From Toxoplasma gondii ME49 (taxonomy: Eukaryota; Apicomplexa; Conoidasida; Eucoccidiorida; Sarcocystidae), in the NCBI RefSeq assembly GCF_000006565.2, contig NC_031468.1, forward strand, positions 1,202,747 through 1,266,746: a DNA stretch of 64,000 nucleotides, in the 5' to 3' direction. Under the pieces are notes generated by a model. That model saw nothing but the letters and a program-made list of their open reading frames with translations. It was not told the origin of the DNA and made no database searches. Numbering within the stretch: position 1 is the stretch's first letter; the number at the start of each line of letters is the position of its first letter. Shown one piece after another: positions 11,268 to 24,300 of this stretch. Position numbers and translations under genes: made by a program.

Positions 11268-14200
11268 TTTTCTCTCCTCTTGTCTCTTGCTTTTCTGTTG
11301 ATCTGCCGCGTTTCCCACACGTGCCAGCCAAATGTCTTTCTCGCCATCCTTTTTTCTTTAGACGCAGGTTTGACCCCAGGGCGGGCAGGGTGTCTTACGA
11401 GGAACGCGAGGCGCGGGCGTTTCTTGTGTTTGTCAGTTTGTGGCGGTTTCTGCCGCCAGCGCTTTGTTCCACTTGAGGTTCTGCGACGGTAAAATGATCA
11501 CAAGAGAACTCCGTGACTTTAGACGACACACCTGTCACTCCTTTTTGGGCGTTGTGCACAGAAAACATCTGACCATGACATATTCGCCGGGGCCCTCCTG
11601 GTTCGGGGCTTTCCCTGTGCGTCTCGGGACGGCTAGTTTTCTTCTCGTGGCTTGGAGATTCCCACGGACAGAGCAGAAGGGTTGTGTATAGCAGTGATAA
11701 AGAACTCGGTTGTCTGTACCGCCTAACTGGAGGCATATTCAGCACCTTAGATACGATATGGCTTTGCGATTTGAGTCATTCTAATCTGCACACATAAGAT
11801 CACTAACTATTACATTATGCTCCGAAGTGTAACGGCACAAGTCATTCGCTGTCAGCAACGTCTCTCCTAGCTTCCCTCAGAGAAGACACCAACGACACCG
11901 GATTGGTGACAGAAAAGCGCGATTGCTACATTCCCATATCGAAAGACTATTCGATTCAAAGAAATCGGATTTGGTCACTGCTCGCACGCCGTCGGGAGAC
12001 GAGGGGTGCACTCCAAGGGTGCTTAAGAACAATTTACCGTATGCGTGTAGAAAGGTGTGGAGAAAAACGTTTCCATACTGCGAAACAAAAGGAAGTACCA
12101 TTGAGTCGCGTCACCAAAACATACAAACGGATCCTGAACGACACATGTATCGGCTTAAACACTTTGCTAAAGAATGTTACGAACAACCTTGAACACGTTG
12201 GAACAATTGGACCTCATCCGGTTGTGTGTGGGTTGGAGCAGCGTGAAGCAGGCGCCCAGTTTAGATTGCGAATCTATGCTGAAGCGAGAGTGTTACTTGT
12301 CTTCGAAGGAAATTTACAAACAGTAAAAAAGAAAGCCATGCAACCTTTGTTTTGGCGGTTCTTTTCGTCGGCATGCGGAATTGGCGCGACCGCTACTAAA
12401 TACACAGACTGCCATTCGCTGACAAAAGTAATCCTTTTATGAGTATATGTGTGCAGAAACATGCAGAAAGAACCTCTAAGAGAAGTCGAAACGTAGCATC
12501 AGAAGAGGAGCAACCTTGACGCATGTACTCAAATAGTTCTATGGTCAGCAACACGATGACCGTATCCCCCCCCCCTTCTCCCCGCCTCGAGGGAAGGTTG
12601 TCTGTTCACCGGGCTGATGGAAACGGTGTTGAAGCAGTTGTGCGCAGAAGAAAAACTACACTTGCAGTCGGCGGGGTGGATTCTGAGAAGGAATTACCCT
12701 TTTTTCATGCAGGAACTTCCACGGGACTGCTGTGGGCATAGAGAGTTTTTACAGAGTACTGGTTTTCTCTGCGTTGCGCTGGTCAGAGACTTTGTTGCAC
12801 ACGGACAGTTGTGGTATGGACTGAAACGGTGAGATTTCATGGCACGAAAGGGGTGTTTTCTCAGCGAATCAACCGACCCTTGGGGCTCGGCCGCTGTTGC
12901 TGAGTGGTCTTTCGCGTTGACAGAACTCGCAACCTTCCGCCTCCATGGTTTCTTTATTTAATATTCGCCGAGCGTCCTCGCCGACTCCCCTTGTTGTCCC
13001 ACTTTCTGTATTTGTCATTTTAGAAACCCGCAGAGAGAGAAGGGACAAAAATCCAGAAACACCTCTAATGTTGTGTGGAAGAACATGAAAGAATACAGCT
13101 GAAGGTCAGAAGCAGGCCAAGGAGAAACCGTGTTTCATCCGCTGGCCTCCAGACTTGAAGAGGCACTTCCCTGTCCTCATTTCCGTTAATATGCGTACAC
13201 ATGTTACATCCACAAGCACAAGAACAAATGTTCATGCAATTCTATTCATGTTTTTATGCACCACCCCAATATCTCCATCTGCGCGTACTTCCTATGCGAC
13301 ATACATAATCTACAGTACATGTCTGGTTAGATCATTTTTTTTTCTTGATGCCTCTGATTATTTGAATGCCACGACTGTGTCAAGGTCCCTCGTTGGGACA
13401 TTTGGCTGAAAAACCCAGTATACTCGACGGCTGTTTCCTCCGTATCTCTTTATCGGAGTGAGAAGAACCGAGGCATTTCAGCTGCCTCGATTCCTTTTTT
13501 CTCCCGCCCGTTGTCGCGCCCATTTTTCTCCAGTTCTGGTTGACCGTGGAACCAGCCCGGAGCGGGCGGCTCTATGCGCGCGGTTTCCGAGACTGTGTGT
13601 GGGAGCTTGGATTGTCTCGACTCTCTCTCTGCGGGGATTACTTGACCATTGTGCATGTGTAATTCGCCGTGGCCAAGCGATCTTGCTTGTCCACCTTTGT
13701 CTCTTAAGCCCATGCGGATTTTCTTGCCGTCAGGAACAGCAGTTCATTTTTGTTCAACTTCTTGCATCCGTTGCTTGTGTTTCACAGACGCGCGAGCGCG
13801 CCTGCTCGCAACGGCAGAGTTCCCTTTTTACACCCGAGCGTCTTGTCTCGCTTTGAACCAAAGTCAGGTCCGTCTACGGTTCGGAGAAACGAAGTCGCTG
13901 CGATGGGAGGGAAGCCTACAGGTGCGAGAAACTCAGGCTTACAATTTTTGTGTAAATCTTGCGTTCCATGTGTTTTGAGTTCGTCTCTTTTCTTTGTTCC
14001 CGCTGAGGAAAAAGACCCCCGTTAGCATACCGCGTAACCCGGAGCGACTTTCTCCACGCGGAATCCTCGGGAGAAGTGCACATATGTCTGTGTACCGGAA
14101 TTAAAAGAGTTTCGAAGACGGGAAAGAGGGCATCTGAATTTTCCGGAAACCCAGCACTTTCCCTTCTCGCTCAGGCCTGGTGACCCCTTTTCCACCCCTC

Positions 14201-15382
14201 TCATCTTCGGTAAAAGGCGCGCGTCACTCCTGCGTGACCACGGCGTACGCCAGCGACAGCGCGAGAAAGCGTCACATGAAAAACGCAAAAACGACTGACT
14301 TTCGCCCCTCGCTGCTGAGTAACGAGACAGACACACGCGTGTGTTTTCTACCACTTGCGCGCTGCTTTTCCCAGGTCGTCTTCCCCAGATATTCCGATAT
14401 CCCGACTTCTGGTCGAGATAGTCACGGTCCACACAGTCCATGTAGTGGCGGGGGGTGGTCGGAGGGCTGCCATACTTTAAATCCGTTGCTGTCGCCCCCA
14501 GTTTCGCTGCTTTTTTTGCTTTCCGTCCACAGGTGAATCAGCAGACGGGAACTTCCACGCTTGAGCGCGGAGCGCAACTTGCGGGGAGCAAAGGCGAGGG
14601 TGAAGTTGCGTGGGACGAACTGGGAGGCGGGGCGCGAGAAAAAGCAAGAAAGGGAGTCGCGGGTAGAAAAAACCAGAGGCTGGAAAATACGAAAGGGCCG
14701 AAAGAAGGATAGAAGGCGTTTTCCGGCAGCATTCCGACGTTTTTCTTACTGTGACGAGCACTTTGCTCCATGTGCGGTGAAGTGGGGGTATCTAAAGCGA
14801 TTCCCCGTTTTTTCCGTTCTTGTGCACAATGAATTGTGCACGAGTGTGAATCCTCATGCTGCCGCCAGCGACCTTTTCCACGTGGTTGCAAGGAGGCACT
14901 TCAGAAAACTCCGATTCCAGGATCCTATTTCTGTTCAGCCCCAATGCAGGTGTATCAGCTGCACAAGGTGACAGAGAGTCCGACTGCGAGCGTGCTGTTG
15001 CGAGAGGTGTCAATTAACGCATGCAAGAGTACCAAAGAGGCTGTTGTGGTGTGCAAGACCCTGAAAATCCTTGTTCGGCTGCTCCTTTTCTAGGTGGATG
15101 TTCACGCTCCTCCAGAAAGCCAGGTGCCATGCAGCCTGTGTCGAAGAGAGCCTGTGGGGGAGGAGTGCCGTAGAGACCTTATCGTCTTTCGTGCGGCTCC
15201 GTGATTTGAAAGGAAGCTCGTGCAAGCGTCTCTGTCGAAGAAATACAGAGAACATTTCGCGTTCCACCTAGACCGGGCGAGAGTCTGTCGTGACTCAGCA
15301 GCCGCCTCGAATCTGCTTCTCTGCGGTCGCGTTTGCCGTCTCTCTGCCCTGTTCCCTGTCGAGGAGCTCTCTTTTCTTGACC
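11268..15382. other. 4.1-kb region without a firm gene; candidate exons only
   Basis: It lies between the IMP3 stop and the giant zinc-finger gene. Several open stretches bounded by splice-like motifs are on the + strand: 12617-12828 (listed separately), 13734-13856 after a gccgtcag acceptor, about 14895-15093, and 15094-15204 after a ttttctag acceptor. The last reads VDVHAPPESQVPCSLCRREP with a Cys-x2-Cys pair. I could not join them into one consistent protein. They may be 5' UTR exons of the giant gene, a small unrecognised gene, or chance. The stretch 11270-12500 shows nothing. Confidence 0.4.
12617..12828 (+). CDS. Candidate first exon of an unrecognised gene
   Basis: An ATG opens 70 codons starting METVLKQLCAEEKLHLQSAG and runs to a GTGAGA donor in a frame that would otherwise stop at once. 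Its helix-friendly composition (Leu, Glu, Gln, Trp) is unlike the Ser/Arg/Phe-rich noise frames nearby, which is the only argument for coding. No family is recognised and no downstream exon could be joined with certainty. Confidence 0.2.
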
Positions 15383-18300
15383 ATGCTTCCTCGCGGGGAG
15401 ATCACCCGTGTGTACCCTCCCCCTCCCCCATCTGGCTTCCCGCTTCTCCCGCTTGTCACCCCGCCGCCCTCGGTCTTTCCTTCTTCCTGTTCGTGGTCCA
15501 CCGGTCGCGCGCCCCCTCAGACTCGCCAGGCGGCAGGGTCTGGGTACCCGGGGCCTCCGCCGCCCTCTCCTCCGCCTCCACGCTGCTTTGCAGCTCCATT
15601 TTGGTCTCCGTTCCCCAAGCTATGCTCGCTCTTTCCTGCGCCGGGGCCCCAGGTCCCGCCTATTCCGCCGCCCCCCCAAAACCGAAGCAGCGCTCCCCCA
15701 AACTCCCCTCCCTTCTTAGGTTCCAATCCAGGTGGGCCTACAGATTCGGGCGCCTGCGACGAGGCGGGGGCGCCGACCCCCGGGTCTACGCTGTCGCTCT
15801 CGAGAACCCAGGTGGGTACCGACGACTCAGGGGGCAACCGACTGGGGACTCTCGCGCTTGCAGGCCCCGACCCAGCGGGGTACCCACCACGGGGACCTCG
15901 AGGCCCCCATTCCCCCAGAGGCATGTCACTCTGCCGCAGCCGCAGCCGCCTGAGTGTCTCTGGACTTCCACGGGGCGACGCCTCACGAAGAACCTGCACA
16001 GCTGATCTGCACATAGGAGACCAGCAGATGCCTCCTGGGAGAGTCTGGAGACCCGCGGGGACTGTCTCGAGGCGCGTTGAGGGTACTGCGAGACCCACAA
16101 CAGGGGCGGTGGAATGTGACTGGAGTCAGTCTGAGTCGGCCGGTAGACTTGCAGGGAGAAGCGAGGACGGAGTCGACAAGTTTTTCGGAGACAGGTCAGT
16201 AGAAGACACTGGAGGAAGTCAAGGTGCTCGAGAAGAAAGGCGAGGGCCTGGAACCTTGCCCTTGCGACGCGTAGTGGTCGGTCCGTCCTGTTCCAAAAGT
16301 TGCGATGGAGACGGTGACCGGCTGAACACCTACGGCTCCGACAACGGAGAACCAGGGCAGCCGGTCCCCCAGAAGGCGACGTCGTTCTTCTCCAGCGGGA
16401 CAGGCCTGTCTCGAGGCGGGGGCCGGGAGGCGACAGTTGCGCCTCCAGGCGGCTTTTGGTGTGCCTCGGGCGGCAGCGACACTCGCGACGCTGCGAGCAG
16501 CCCTCGAGGCTTCTCAGGGACTGGCAACGAGCTCGCTTGCGATCCTTCTGTGTCGAGTCCCGGCGAAGGGGCCTTGCATCCAAGCACCCAGCCTGGGCAG
16601 CGGTTGCATCTGCCCCCCGGGTCCACCTCTCGGTACAGCTATGGTGACAAGGACCCCATGCAGACCAGGTTGAGCGGTGAGTCGCCCTGCCGCGACGCCT
16701 TCTCCCGCGAGCGCCCGGCTTCCACCTTCTTCGGCCACGGTCGGGAGCCCCAGCGGCGCGGGGGCGTGTGCGCCTCTTGGGACTCCGGAAACCTGTCACC
16801 GCGCCAAGGAAACGCTCGGGCCTCGTCCTCGGCGGACCGGAACGAGACGGGCCGCGTCGCCGAAGATAGCAATGACTTCGCCTGGTCTTCCACGTCGGTT
16901 TCTCCTTCTTTTGCGAAGCCTGCACGCGCGAGGACTGATGCATCGATCCCCCGATTGTCTCGAACGAGTGGGATTCGAACTTTGGGGGCTGAGCCACAGT
17001 CAAGTGAACCGGCAAATTTCCAAGAGACAGCCACGGTGGCTTTCTCAGGTTTGCATGTGTTCCCAGCAACTCTTAGCAACCCTGCGTGCAGAAGCGCAGT
17101 GGACGGAAACGCGGGCACACCCATGGCAACTGAAGATGACGGGGAGACTGCCATGGCGATCGACGATGACGAACAGGTGCAAGCATCCTTTGTCAGGGCC
17201 TGCGAGGTTGGCGACCTGTCCCGGGGAAGGAAGGAGCAGTCCTTCCGGAGTATCTCAACGTCGGATACTCTCGTTGAGGTCTTTTGTCCGCTGAACCCTC
17301 CGGAAGCAGTTTCAGCGCAGTCTGTGAGCATTAGGGAAAAGTATCAGGGGAAGAAGGGTGAACCGGAGAGGGCCTCTGCGTTTGCAACTGGTAAGAGCTT
17401 GGAGACCGTCGCGGGCTTCCAGGAAGTCTCTGGCTCTCACAGCCAGCTGCTGCGTCGCTCGTTTCGAGAGGTCCGATTGGCAGGTTCCACGCGCGGAGGG
17501 GATAGGTGTGTCTCCCCCGTGGACAGCCAGGCGGAACTGAGGCGAGAAGGCCCCTTCCACCCCACACGGCGGTTCAACACAGGGAGCGCCTCCGCCGGGA
17601 CGCCAGCGTCCCTCAGCTGCCTTCCTCAACGCAACGGTTGGGATGGAAGATGGGGAACGCATGCTGGGGACAAGAGCTGCTTCTGCGAAGAACCCGCGAG
17701 CCCAACAAGCTCACCAAGAGCAGCACCAGCAAGAATGGTGTCTTTCTCTTTGGGCCCGCCAGGGACCGGGGCGAAGAACGGTGGCCGCGAGGACTTACAC
17801 AACCGCGGCGAGGACAGAGTCGCAGGGCTGTTCCCTCAGGTGTCTGGGCGAGAAAGGAGGCCGAAAAGAAGAAATCGGCCGTTCAATTCGGAGTGGCGAG
17901 AGGAAAGCAGGGACGTCTCTCCAGGAAGCGATCCCGCGACAGCTCGGAACGAGCACCAGATCCGGGGTTCTCCGTCGTCACTTTTAAGACTTCATGTCTG
18001 CGAAGAGAACGGACAAGCAGCCGTGCCTTTCAACGCCAATCAGGCCGCTCGCGAAGCGCTCGATCGAGTTGAGGCCAGCATTCAGAGAGACGCCCCCCAC
18101 CGCCTCAAGGCTGCCTTTCTAGGCCCTGCGACAGGACCCCCCGGGAGCCGGGAAGCGGCCAGGGGGGCAGGATCAGGCGCCGAATCGCCAGGCGCGGGGC
18201 CAGGAGACAGGCAGGGCCCTCGGTGGCGGAACGAGGCCTCGTCGGACCTCAGAGTGGGACCTGTTCGAGGAAGCGAGTCGGCATGCAACCAGACGGAAGG

Positions 18301-21300
18301 GGTACGCGACACGATGAAGGAGGAAGAGCAGACTGCCGCTGCGGTAAGCCAGAGGGCTGATACTCGACACGTAGATTTCCCCGCTCTTTTTTCTGAAAGG
18401 AAACTCGAGAGAGACAACGGAAAAACCTGCGACTCGGGTCCAGGTCGTGAGCGCGGAGGGGATGCGCCTGCCTCGTATTTTTATTGGCCCCCCATGCGAG
18501 AGGGGACTAGCCCCCGGGTCCCTGGGCTTCGGGATCAGAACGAATCAGATCGCGAGAAACCTGGTCCTCCTTCCTCTACGTCGCTCAGCTCGATGGTCTC
18601 GCAGCGAGGCGACCCTTCCTTTCGAGGACCTCCTGGCGGGGTCTTTGAATCTCTGCCCTTCCCTTGGATGTCCTACAGTCGCCCCGTGGCTCCGTGCACT
18701 TCGGGCGGCCTTGGATGCTCTTTCGCTCCACAGGACGAGACTCCACGGACCGCCTTTTCGGAAGTTCGGATTCTCCGCCTCACGCGTAACAGCAGGTCTC
18801 CGACAAACTCAGAGAGAGCGAAATCCGAGCGGCGCGTCCGAGATGCGCAAGAAGCGCGCAGAGACAGACTCGGCCCCAGAGGCCCTGCCGCCTTGGCCGT
18901 CCCTAACCGATGGAGAGACGGAAGAGAGCCGCCGCCTGAAGTGCCGCCGCCGCCCAGGTGGACACTGCCGGAAGACAGGCAGAGGCCAGCCCCACCTTCG
19001 TTCCGAGGCTCGAGAGGAAGAGAGTTACGAACAAAGAGAGAAGGGGGAGAACTAGCGAGCCGGGAGCTTCAGAAACAGCAAATTTCTCTTCGTGGAAACG
19101 TGGAGGAACACGAGAAAGAAACAACTGAGATGCCGAGCACGGAACAGGACCGAACAGCCATTTCTCTACATCGAGACGTGGATGCGAAGGCTACGGGCTC
19201 TCCAGACTCCAGCGCGGCTCGGAGTCCACAGGCTGCTGTCTGCTTGTCTTCGCCCTGCCCTGTCCCCGTGTCTCCTTCACCCTCGACGCCCCTGTCGAGC
19301 GCCAGCGTGGCGGGCCATATCGACGAAGTTTCCGGCTCCGTTCGAGCCCAAGGCGGCGAATCAGTCGCACTCCTCCAGGGGACAAACGCGGCGAGGAGAC
19401 AAGGGAGACACGAGAGAGAAGTCGAGGACGATCAGACGGGTCGACACCAGAGGGAGGACGCCGAGTCCAGAGAATGTAGACTAGACCCGAGAGACCCAGA
19501 TAATACAAACGACTCAAACCCGCTTCACCGAACGCAAGGCCTTTCCTGTCTTGCCACCGTCAAAGAGAAAGGCGACAATCAGCAAGAGGACAGATTGCAT
19601 GCGACTGCGCCACCAGAGCGTGCTGGGGACAGAGCTGTAGCAGCTTCGAACCCCTCACAGGCAGAGTCTCTGTCTGGGGCCCAGACTCTTACCAAAAGCC
19701 TCCCAGCAGGCGAAGCGACGGAACAGGGGCGGAAGGGCCGCTGGAGAAGCGCGCGAAGGCAAGAAGGTTCGGAGAATACCCAATGCAGCCAGAGCGCGAG
19801 AGGTGGAGAACTCACGGGGAGCGGTGCCGATGAGAAGGGAGGAAAGATGGACTCTGTTGAGGAAAGAAGCAAAGACCTTTCTTCTCGGAGTGTCGATGGC
19901 AAGATTCTCGTGGAAACCGAATACGCGAGGGAGACCCACCCGTCGGAGAGGAAGGACGAGAATCGTAGCGAGAGGGCTGAAGGAGGCGCAGCTAGGGGAG
20001 GAGAAGTGCACAATGCAGGGGATGGCGAAGTGAAAACAAAGTCGAAAACAAAGAGTAGCACGGCCTCGGAAACAGAGGCGGCCCCGCAGAGGATCGTGTC
20101 AAGGCCTGTCGATGGGGAGGGGACAGAACGAAGCTTGGAGTCGCCTGTCACATCCGTCAACGAAACAAAGCGAGGACAGAACGGAGGTGACAGAGGAAAG
20201 GTGGAAGGAGAAGGAGGAGAGAGCGAGAGTCGTTCTCGAGAGGGGGCAAAACAGCAGTCGCGCGACGAAGAAAGACTCTTGGAATTCGCCAAAGATAGCG
20301 AAACGCGTGAAGGGAGAAAGGAAATGTGCACCGAACACAGAGAGAGGAAAGGGCAGAGACGACTGGCGAGAGACACTCGAGAGACGGACGAGAGCAAACC
20401 GGCTTTGCCTGTTCCTCAGCGGGAGGGGCACACGCGGCCTGAATGGGAAGAAAGAAGAGACGACGCATCTGTTTCGTCTTGTTCTCACCAGGAGAAAGGA
20501 AGGAACGATGAAGACGTTTTGTCCTGTTCTCCCCCGACGTGGACTTTGACCCTTCCCCCCGATCTTTCTTCTCGGTCTCCTTCGGTGCTTCCTCCCTCAG
20601 AGGCCGCATCCGCGGACTCTCGAAGGCAAATGGGTTCTGCTTCTCCTCATCTCCCCCTCACACCTTCCTCCTCGCCTTCTTTCCTCTCGTTTCCGCTACC
20701 ATCTCAGTCCACTTGCCCACCATCTGTCCCAGATTCCCCCGGGGCTTCACTTGCCCAAGCGACGCTGGTGGAGGCCATTCCTAGGCAACAATCCCCGGCC
20801 GCAACGCCCCAGCAGGCCCCCTTGGAGACGAAGGGCCAGCCGCCTGAGGTGGCGGCTCTCCCAGGAAGGAAGTGTGAAGCAGCCGGAGTTTCGATGGCTG
20901 CTGCTGAGGGTCGTCGAGGAGAACTCTTCTCAACTCTGCCTGCCTTGTCATCAGATGACTTTGCTCCTCGGAGTCCCTCGCTTAAGACGAGCCAGTGCTC
21001 AACTGAGAAAGACAACTCCCCCACATCGGTTTTCCCTTGGCGCGCCTTCCAGTCTCGTCACGCGTTCCCCTCGCCCTCGGCACCTGGAGACACTCGCGCC
21101 GGAGCCGCGGCGGGGCTTGGATGTGCCGCCGCTTCCGGCCGCCGGGACTCCAAGGCGCAGGCTGAGGAGACCGGTGGGGCCACAGAACCCCACAAACGAG
21201 AAGCGGAGACAGACCTCCAGAGGCCAGAGGCGCAGAGAGGCCAGAAACGGGAGTCGAGGTCCGGAGGCCAGGCGGCAAATCCTAGTGTGCGAAAGAAGAC

Positions 21301-24300
21301 GAGACGGCAACGCGTGTCTACCCCTTCAGAGTTAACTTCGCGTCCAGCCTCGCCAGGTGATGAGGGCTTTGTACCCTTGCCCCCCAGAAATGTGGGTACC
21401 CTGGGGCCTGACCCTGGTGCAGGGTCTCTGGCTCTCGAGGAGATAGAGAGACAGACCGAGACAGAGTCGACTGAGCGACCAGCGAGTCGAAGCGGCGTCC
21501 CCGCAGACTCCGAGTCCATTGCTCCTCAGACTGCCGATATGTCTTCTGAGTCGTCAACACCTGTGTCTTCACTCCCGCCGGCGAATCTTTCTTTGCCGCT
21601 GGCTGCGGGTCTCTCAGCGAACAACCCAGTGACAAGGAGCCTCGAAAGCGTCGCTCACGCTGGGCCTCCGGTGGGGGCTTCCAGCGAGTACCTCCGTGAT
21701 CCACTCAGTTCTCTTCGTCCCCCTGTCACAATGTCAGCAACTCTTTCCTCTTCAAGTATGCCGGTGTCTTCTACTTCGTTTTCCCCCTCGCCTGCTCTTG
21801 TCTCTGCATCTGGGGCTTCTGTTTCAAATTCAAGTGCAGCGGCAAGATATGAGGGGGAACCCGGGGGAACAAGCGTGGCGTCAAAGGCTTCACCGCCCTC
21901 CACCAACACATCATCGGAGGGGCCGTCGCCAACGACAGCATCTACAATCTCGGAGCGACTGCATGCCCTGAGACGCAGCATATGTTCGGGGAAAATGAAG
22001 GAATTTCAGCAACAGAGAGGCAACGTTTTCTCCTTGACTGCCTCGCGTGCATGCACAGGCGACAAGGAACCGCGGGCGAAAGAAACAAGAAGCCCCAGGG
22101 GCGAGGCCTCCGAAGGACTTGGACGCCCTCACAGGGCCTCGACCTCCACGCCTCGCTGCGCCGTCCTAGCGGGCAGCCGGGAAGGTTGGGCCAAATCTAG
22201 AAGTCCGCCCCCCCGACAAAGAAGCGGCAAAAAACGAGACATAGAAGAAAGAGAGCATGAAAAAAGAAGGAAAGAAGGCATAGATGAGGAACGACCCCGG
22301 ACAGAAGGAAGAGAAACAAAAAGGTATTGCGCCAGGGACAGGTCGGCGGACCGCGCTGTCCCGCCGAGTGCAGGTGAGGGAGGGAAGGACAGAGACAAGG
22401 AGAGGAAATCGCGACAGATGAAGAGGACAACTCGTGAAAAGAAAGGAAAACGAGATTCTTCAATAGATGCCGCGACCCCCCAGTCCGACCAGTCACCTTC
22501 AACCCGCAGTGAAGGCAGGCGAAGATCGGAGCGTCTCCTGGCCCTGGTTGCACTGAAAGAAAAACAGACCTCGCAGGTCTCTGCTGAAGCACAAGGGAAA
22601 AATGCATCTGCCAGGCCATCGCCCACAGCTGGTTCGCCTTCGTCTCTGTCTCATTCCTCTTCCTCCTCTCCTTCATCGTCGCCTACCTCTGCGTCATCTC
22701 CTGTCTCTTCCTCCTCTACTTCCTCTTCCTCGTCGCCTACCTCTTCCTCCTCTCCCTCCTGTGTCTCTCCTTCCCCTGCCTGTGGTTCCTCCACGACTTC
22801 CATGTTTTCTGTTTCTGTGCTTTCCTCTGCGAGTTCTTCCGGTCTCACGGCCTCTTCGCTGCCTGCGTCGTCGCCTTCTGTGCCTGCTTCATCTCCGCCC
22901 GTCGCATCACGGGCGCCTTCTGTTCTCGCTCCTCTCGCGGGTGTCTCGACTGTCTCTGCTGGCTCCACCACTGTCCCTTCTGTCTCCGGTGTCTCTACTG
23001 CCTCTGATGTTTTCTCTAGTGTCTCTGGCGCCTCTTCTTCGCCTTCGGTGGCGGTTTCATCCGTGTCAGGAGACACTGCGTCGAAAAATGGAGCCCTGGC
23101 CATTTCGGGCGTGTCTCCCGAGCCCGTGACGCCGGGCGGCTCTCCAACTCTGCTGGCGTCTGGGGCGCCGCGCACCGTGCGAGTGGTTCCTTCGGCTTCA
23201 CAGAAACCTGCGACTCTCCTGCAGGTGGAGAAGGCCTTTTTGCGCCCCCATGGTGGGTCCCGGGCTCCTGCTACCGTTCTGTCGCAAACCAAACTGAAGG
23301 TTATCAGCTATTCAGTGCCCACCCTAGGTCGGGCCTCGTCAGGGCCATTTTCTTCCTGCGCCTTCGCCTTGTCTGACCACGGCTCCTTCCGCAAAGTTAA
23401 CAGAGGGTGGCAGCAGGTAGACGAGTCTCTGCTGATTCGGTTAGAAGACGAAGACCGAGACAATCCCAGAAGTCGCTCTTCCTCTCCGCGTATGACGCGC
23501 ACGAGGCCTGAGTCCTCTGCAGAAATGCAAAGGCTTCAAAAGGAGATAGAGGAGAGACCCACATGCGCAGCGAGCACTCAGGGCCGGGCTCGAGAAGGAG
23601 AAGACGGTCGACAGAGGGCGGAGGCAGACAGTGAGGAGATCCGAAATCCTTCTCTTGACGCTTGTCACCTACAGCCGCGGGCGACTCCCGACCCGCCTCT
23701 CGGTGCCTCTCAGGCTTCTGCCTCATCTGACTCGCTTGGGTCTGTACCTCTCTTGCCTCCTTCGAGTAGCCATCTCGAAGAGAAGGGCGATGCGAAGAGG
23801 GCAGAGAGCGAGGGGAGCGACGAGGCGCTAATCAGGAAGACAGACGAACCGTGCGAAGACCTCACTGAAGGCTGGTCGAGGGCCAAGAGCCCCCTTTCCC
23901 GCGGTGTCTCCGGTAGAGCCGTCGGGGAGCTTCGCGAGTATGCAAGGACACACGAACTGGAGACAAGAGGACCGGGTCCACACCCACGACCAGGAGATGC
24001 CGAGAAGCTTTTCCCGGCGGAGAAAAGCGGGAGTGCTTCGAATTCGAGTTGTCCCCAAACGCATTCAGCTGCAGAGGCACCACCATATTTGATTTCGCTC
24101 TCATCTGCAACTCGAGAACGAACAGGCGGTATCCAACAGATAGCTCAGGAGCCTGCATCTGCGGCCGCTTGGTCTCCACAAGACCGCGGCCCCCGCGAAA
24201 ACGCAGGCTGTACTCCAGGTCCTGCTTCGGAAGAAACCTCATCGGCGACCGACACGGGAATCGAGGCGGCGAGCATGAAAGTTTCTGTCGCTGCACAGTC

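Noticed and set aside
16955..16990. Box-B-like word (GTTCGAATCC on minus) suggesting a tRNA
   Set aside because: No pairing T-stem, A box or cloverleaf around it, and it lies inside coding sequence.
15786..17069. 427-codon minus-strand ORF opposite the giant gene
   Set aside because: It is antisense to a confidently coding frame, Arg/Pro/Ser/His-rich, with no domain and no splice context. It is a GC-driven shadow, as are the minus ORFs at 18082-18417, 22651-23292 and 23862-24806.
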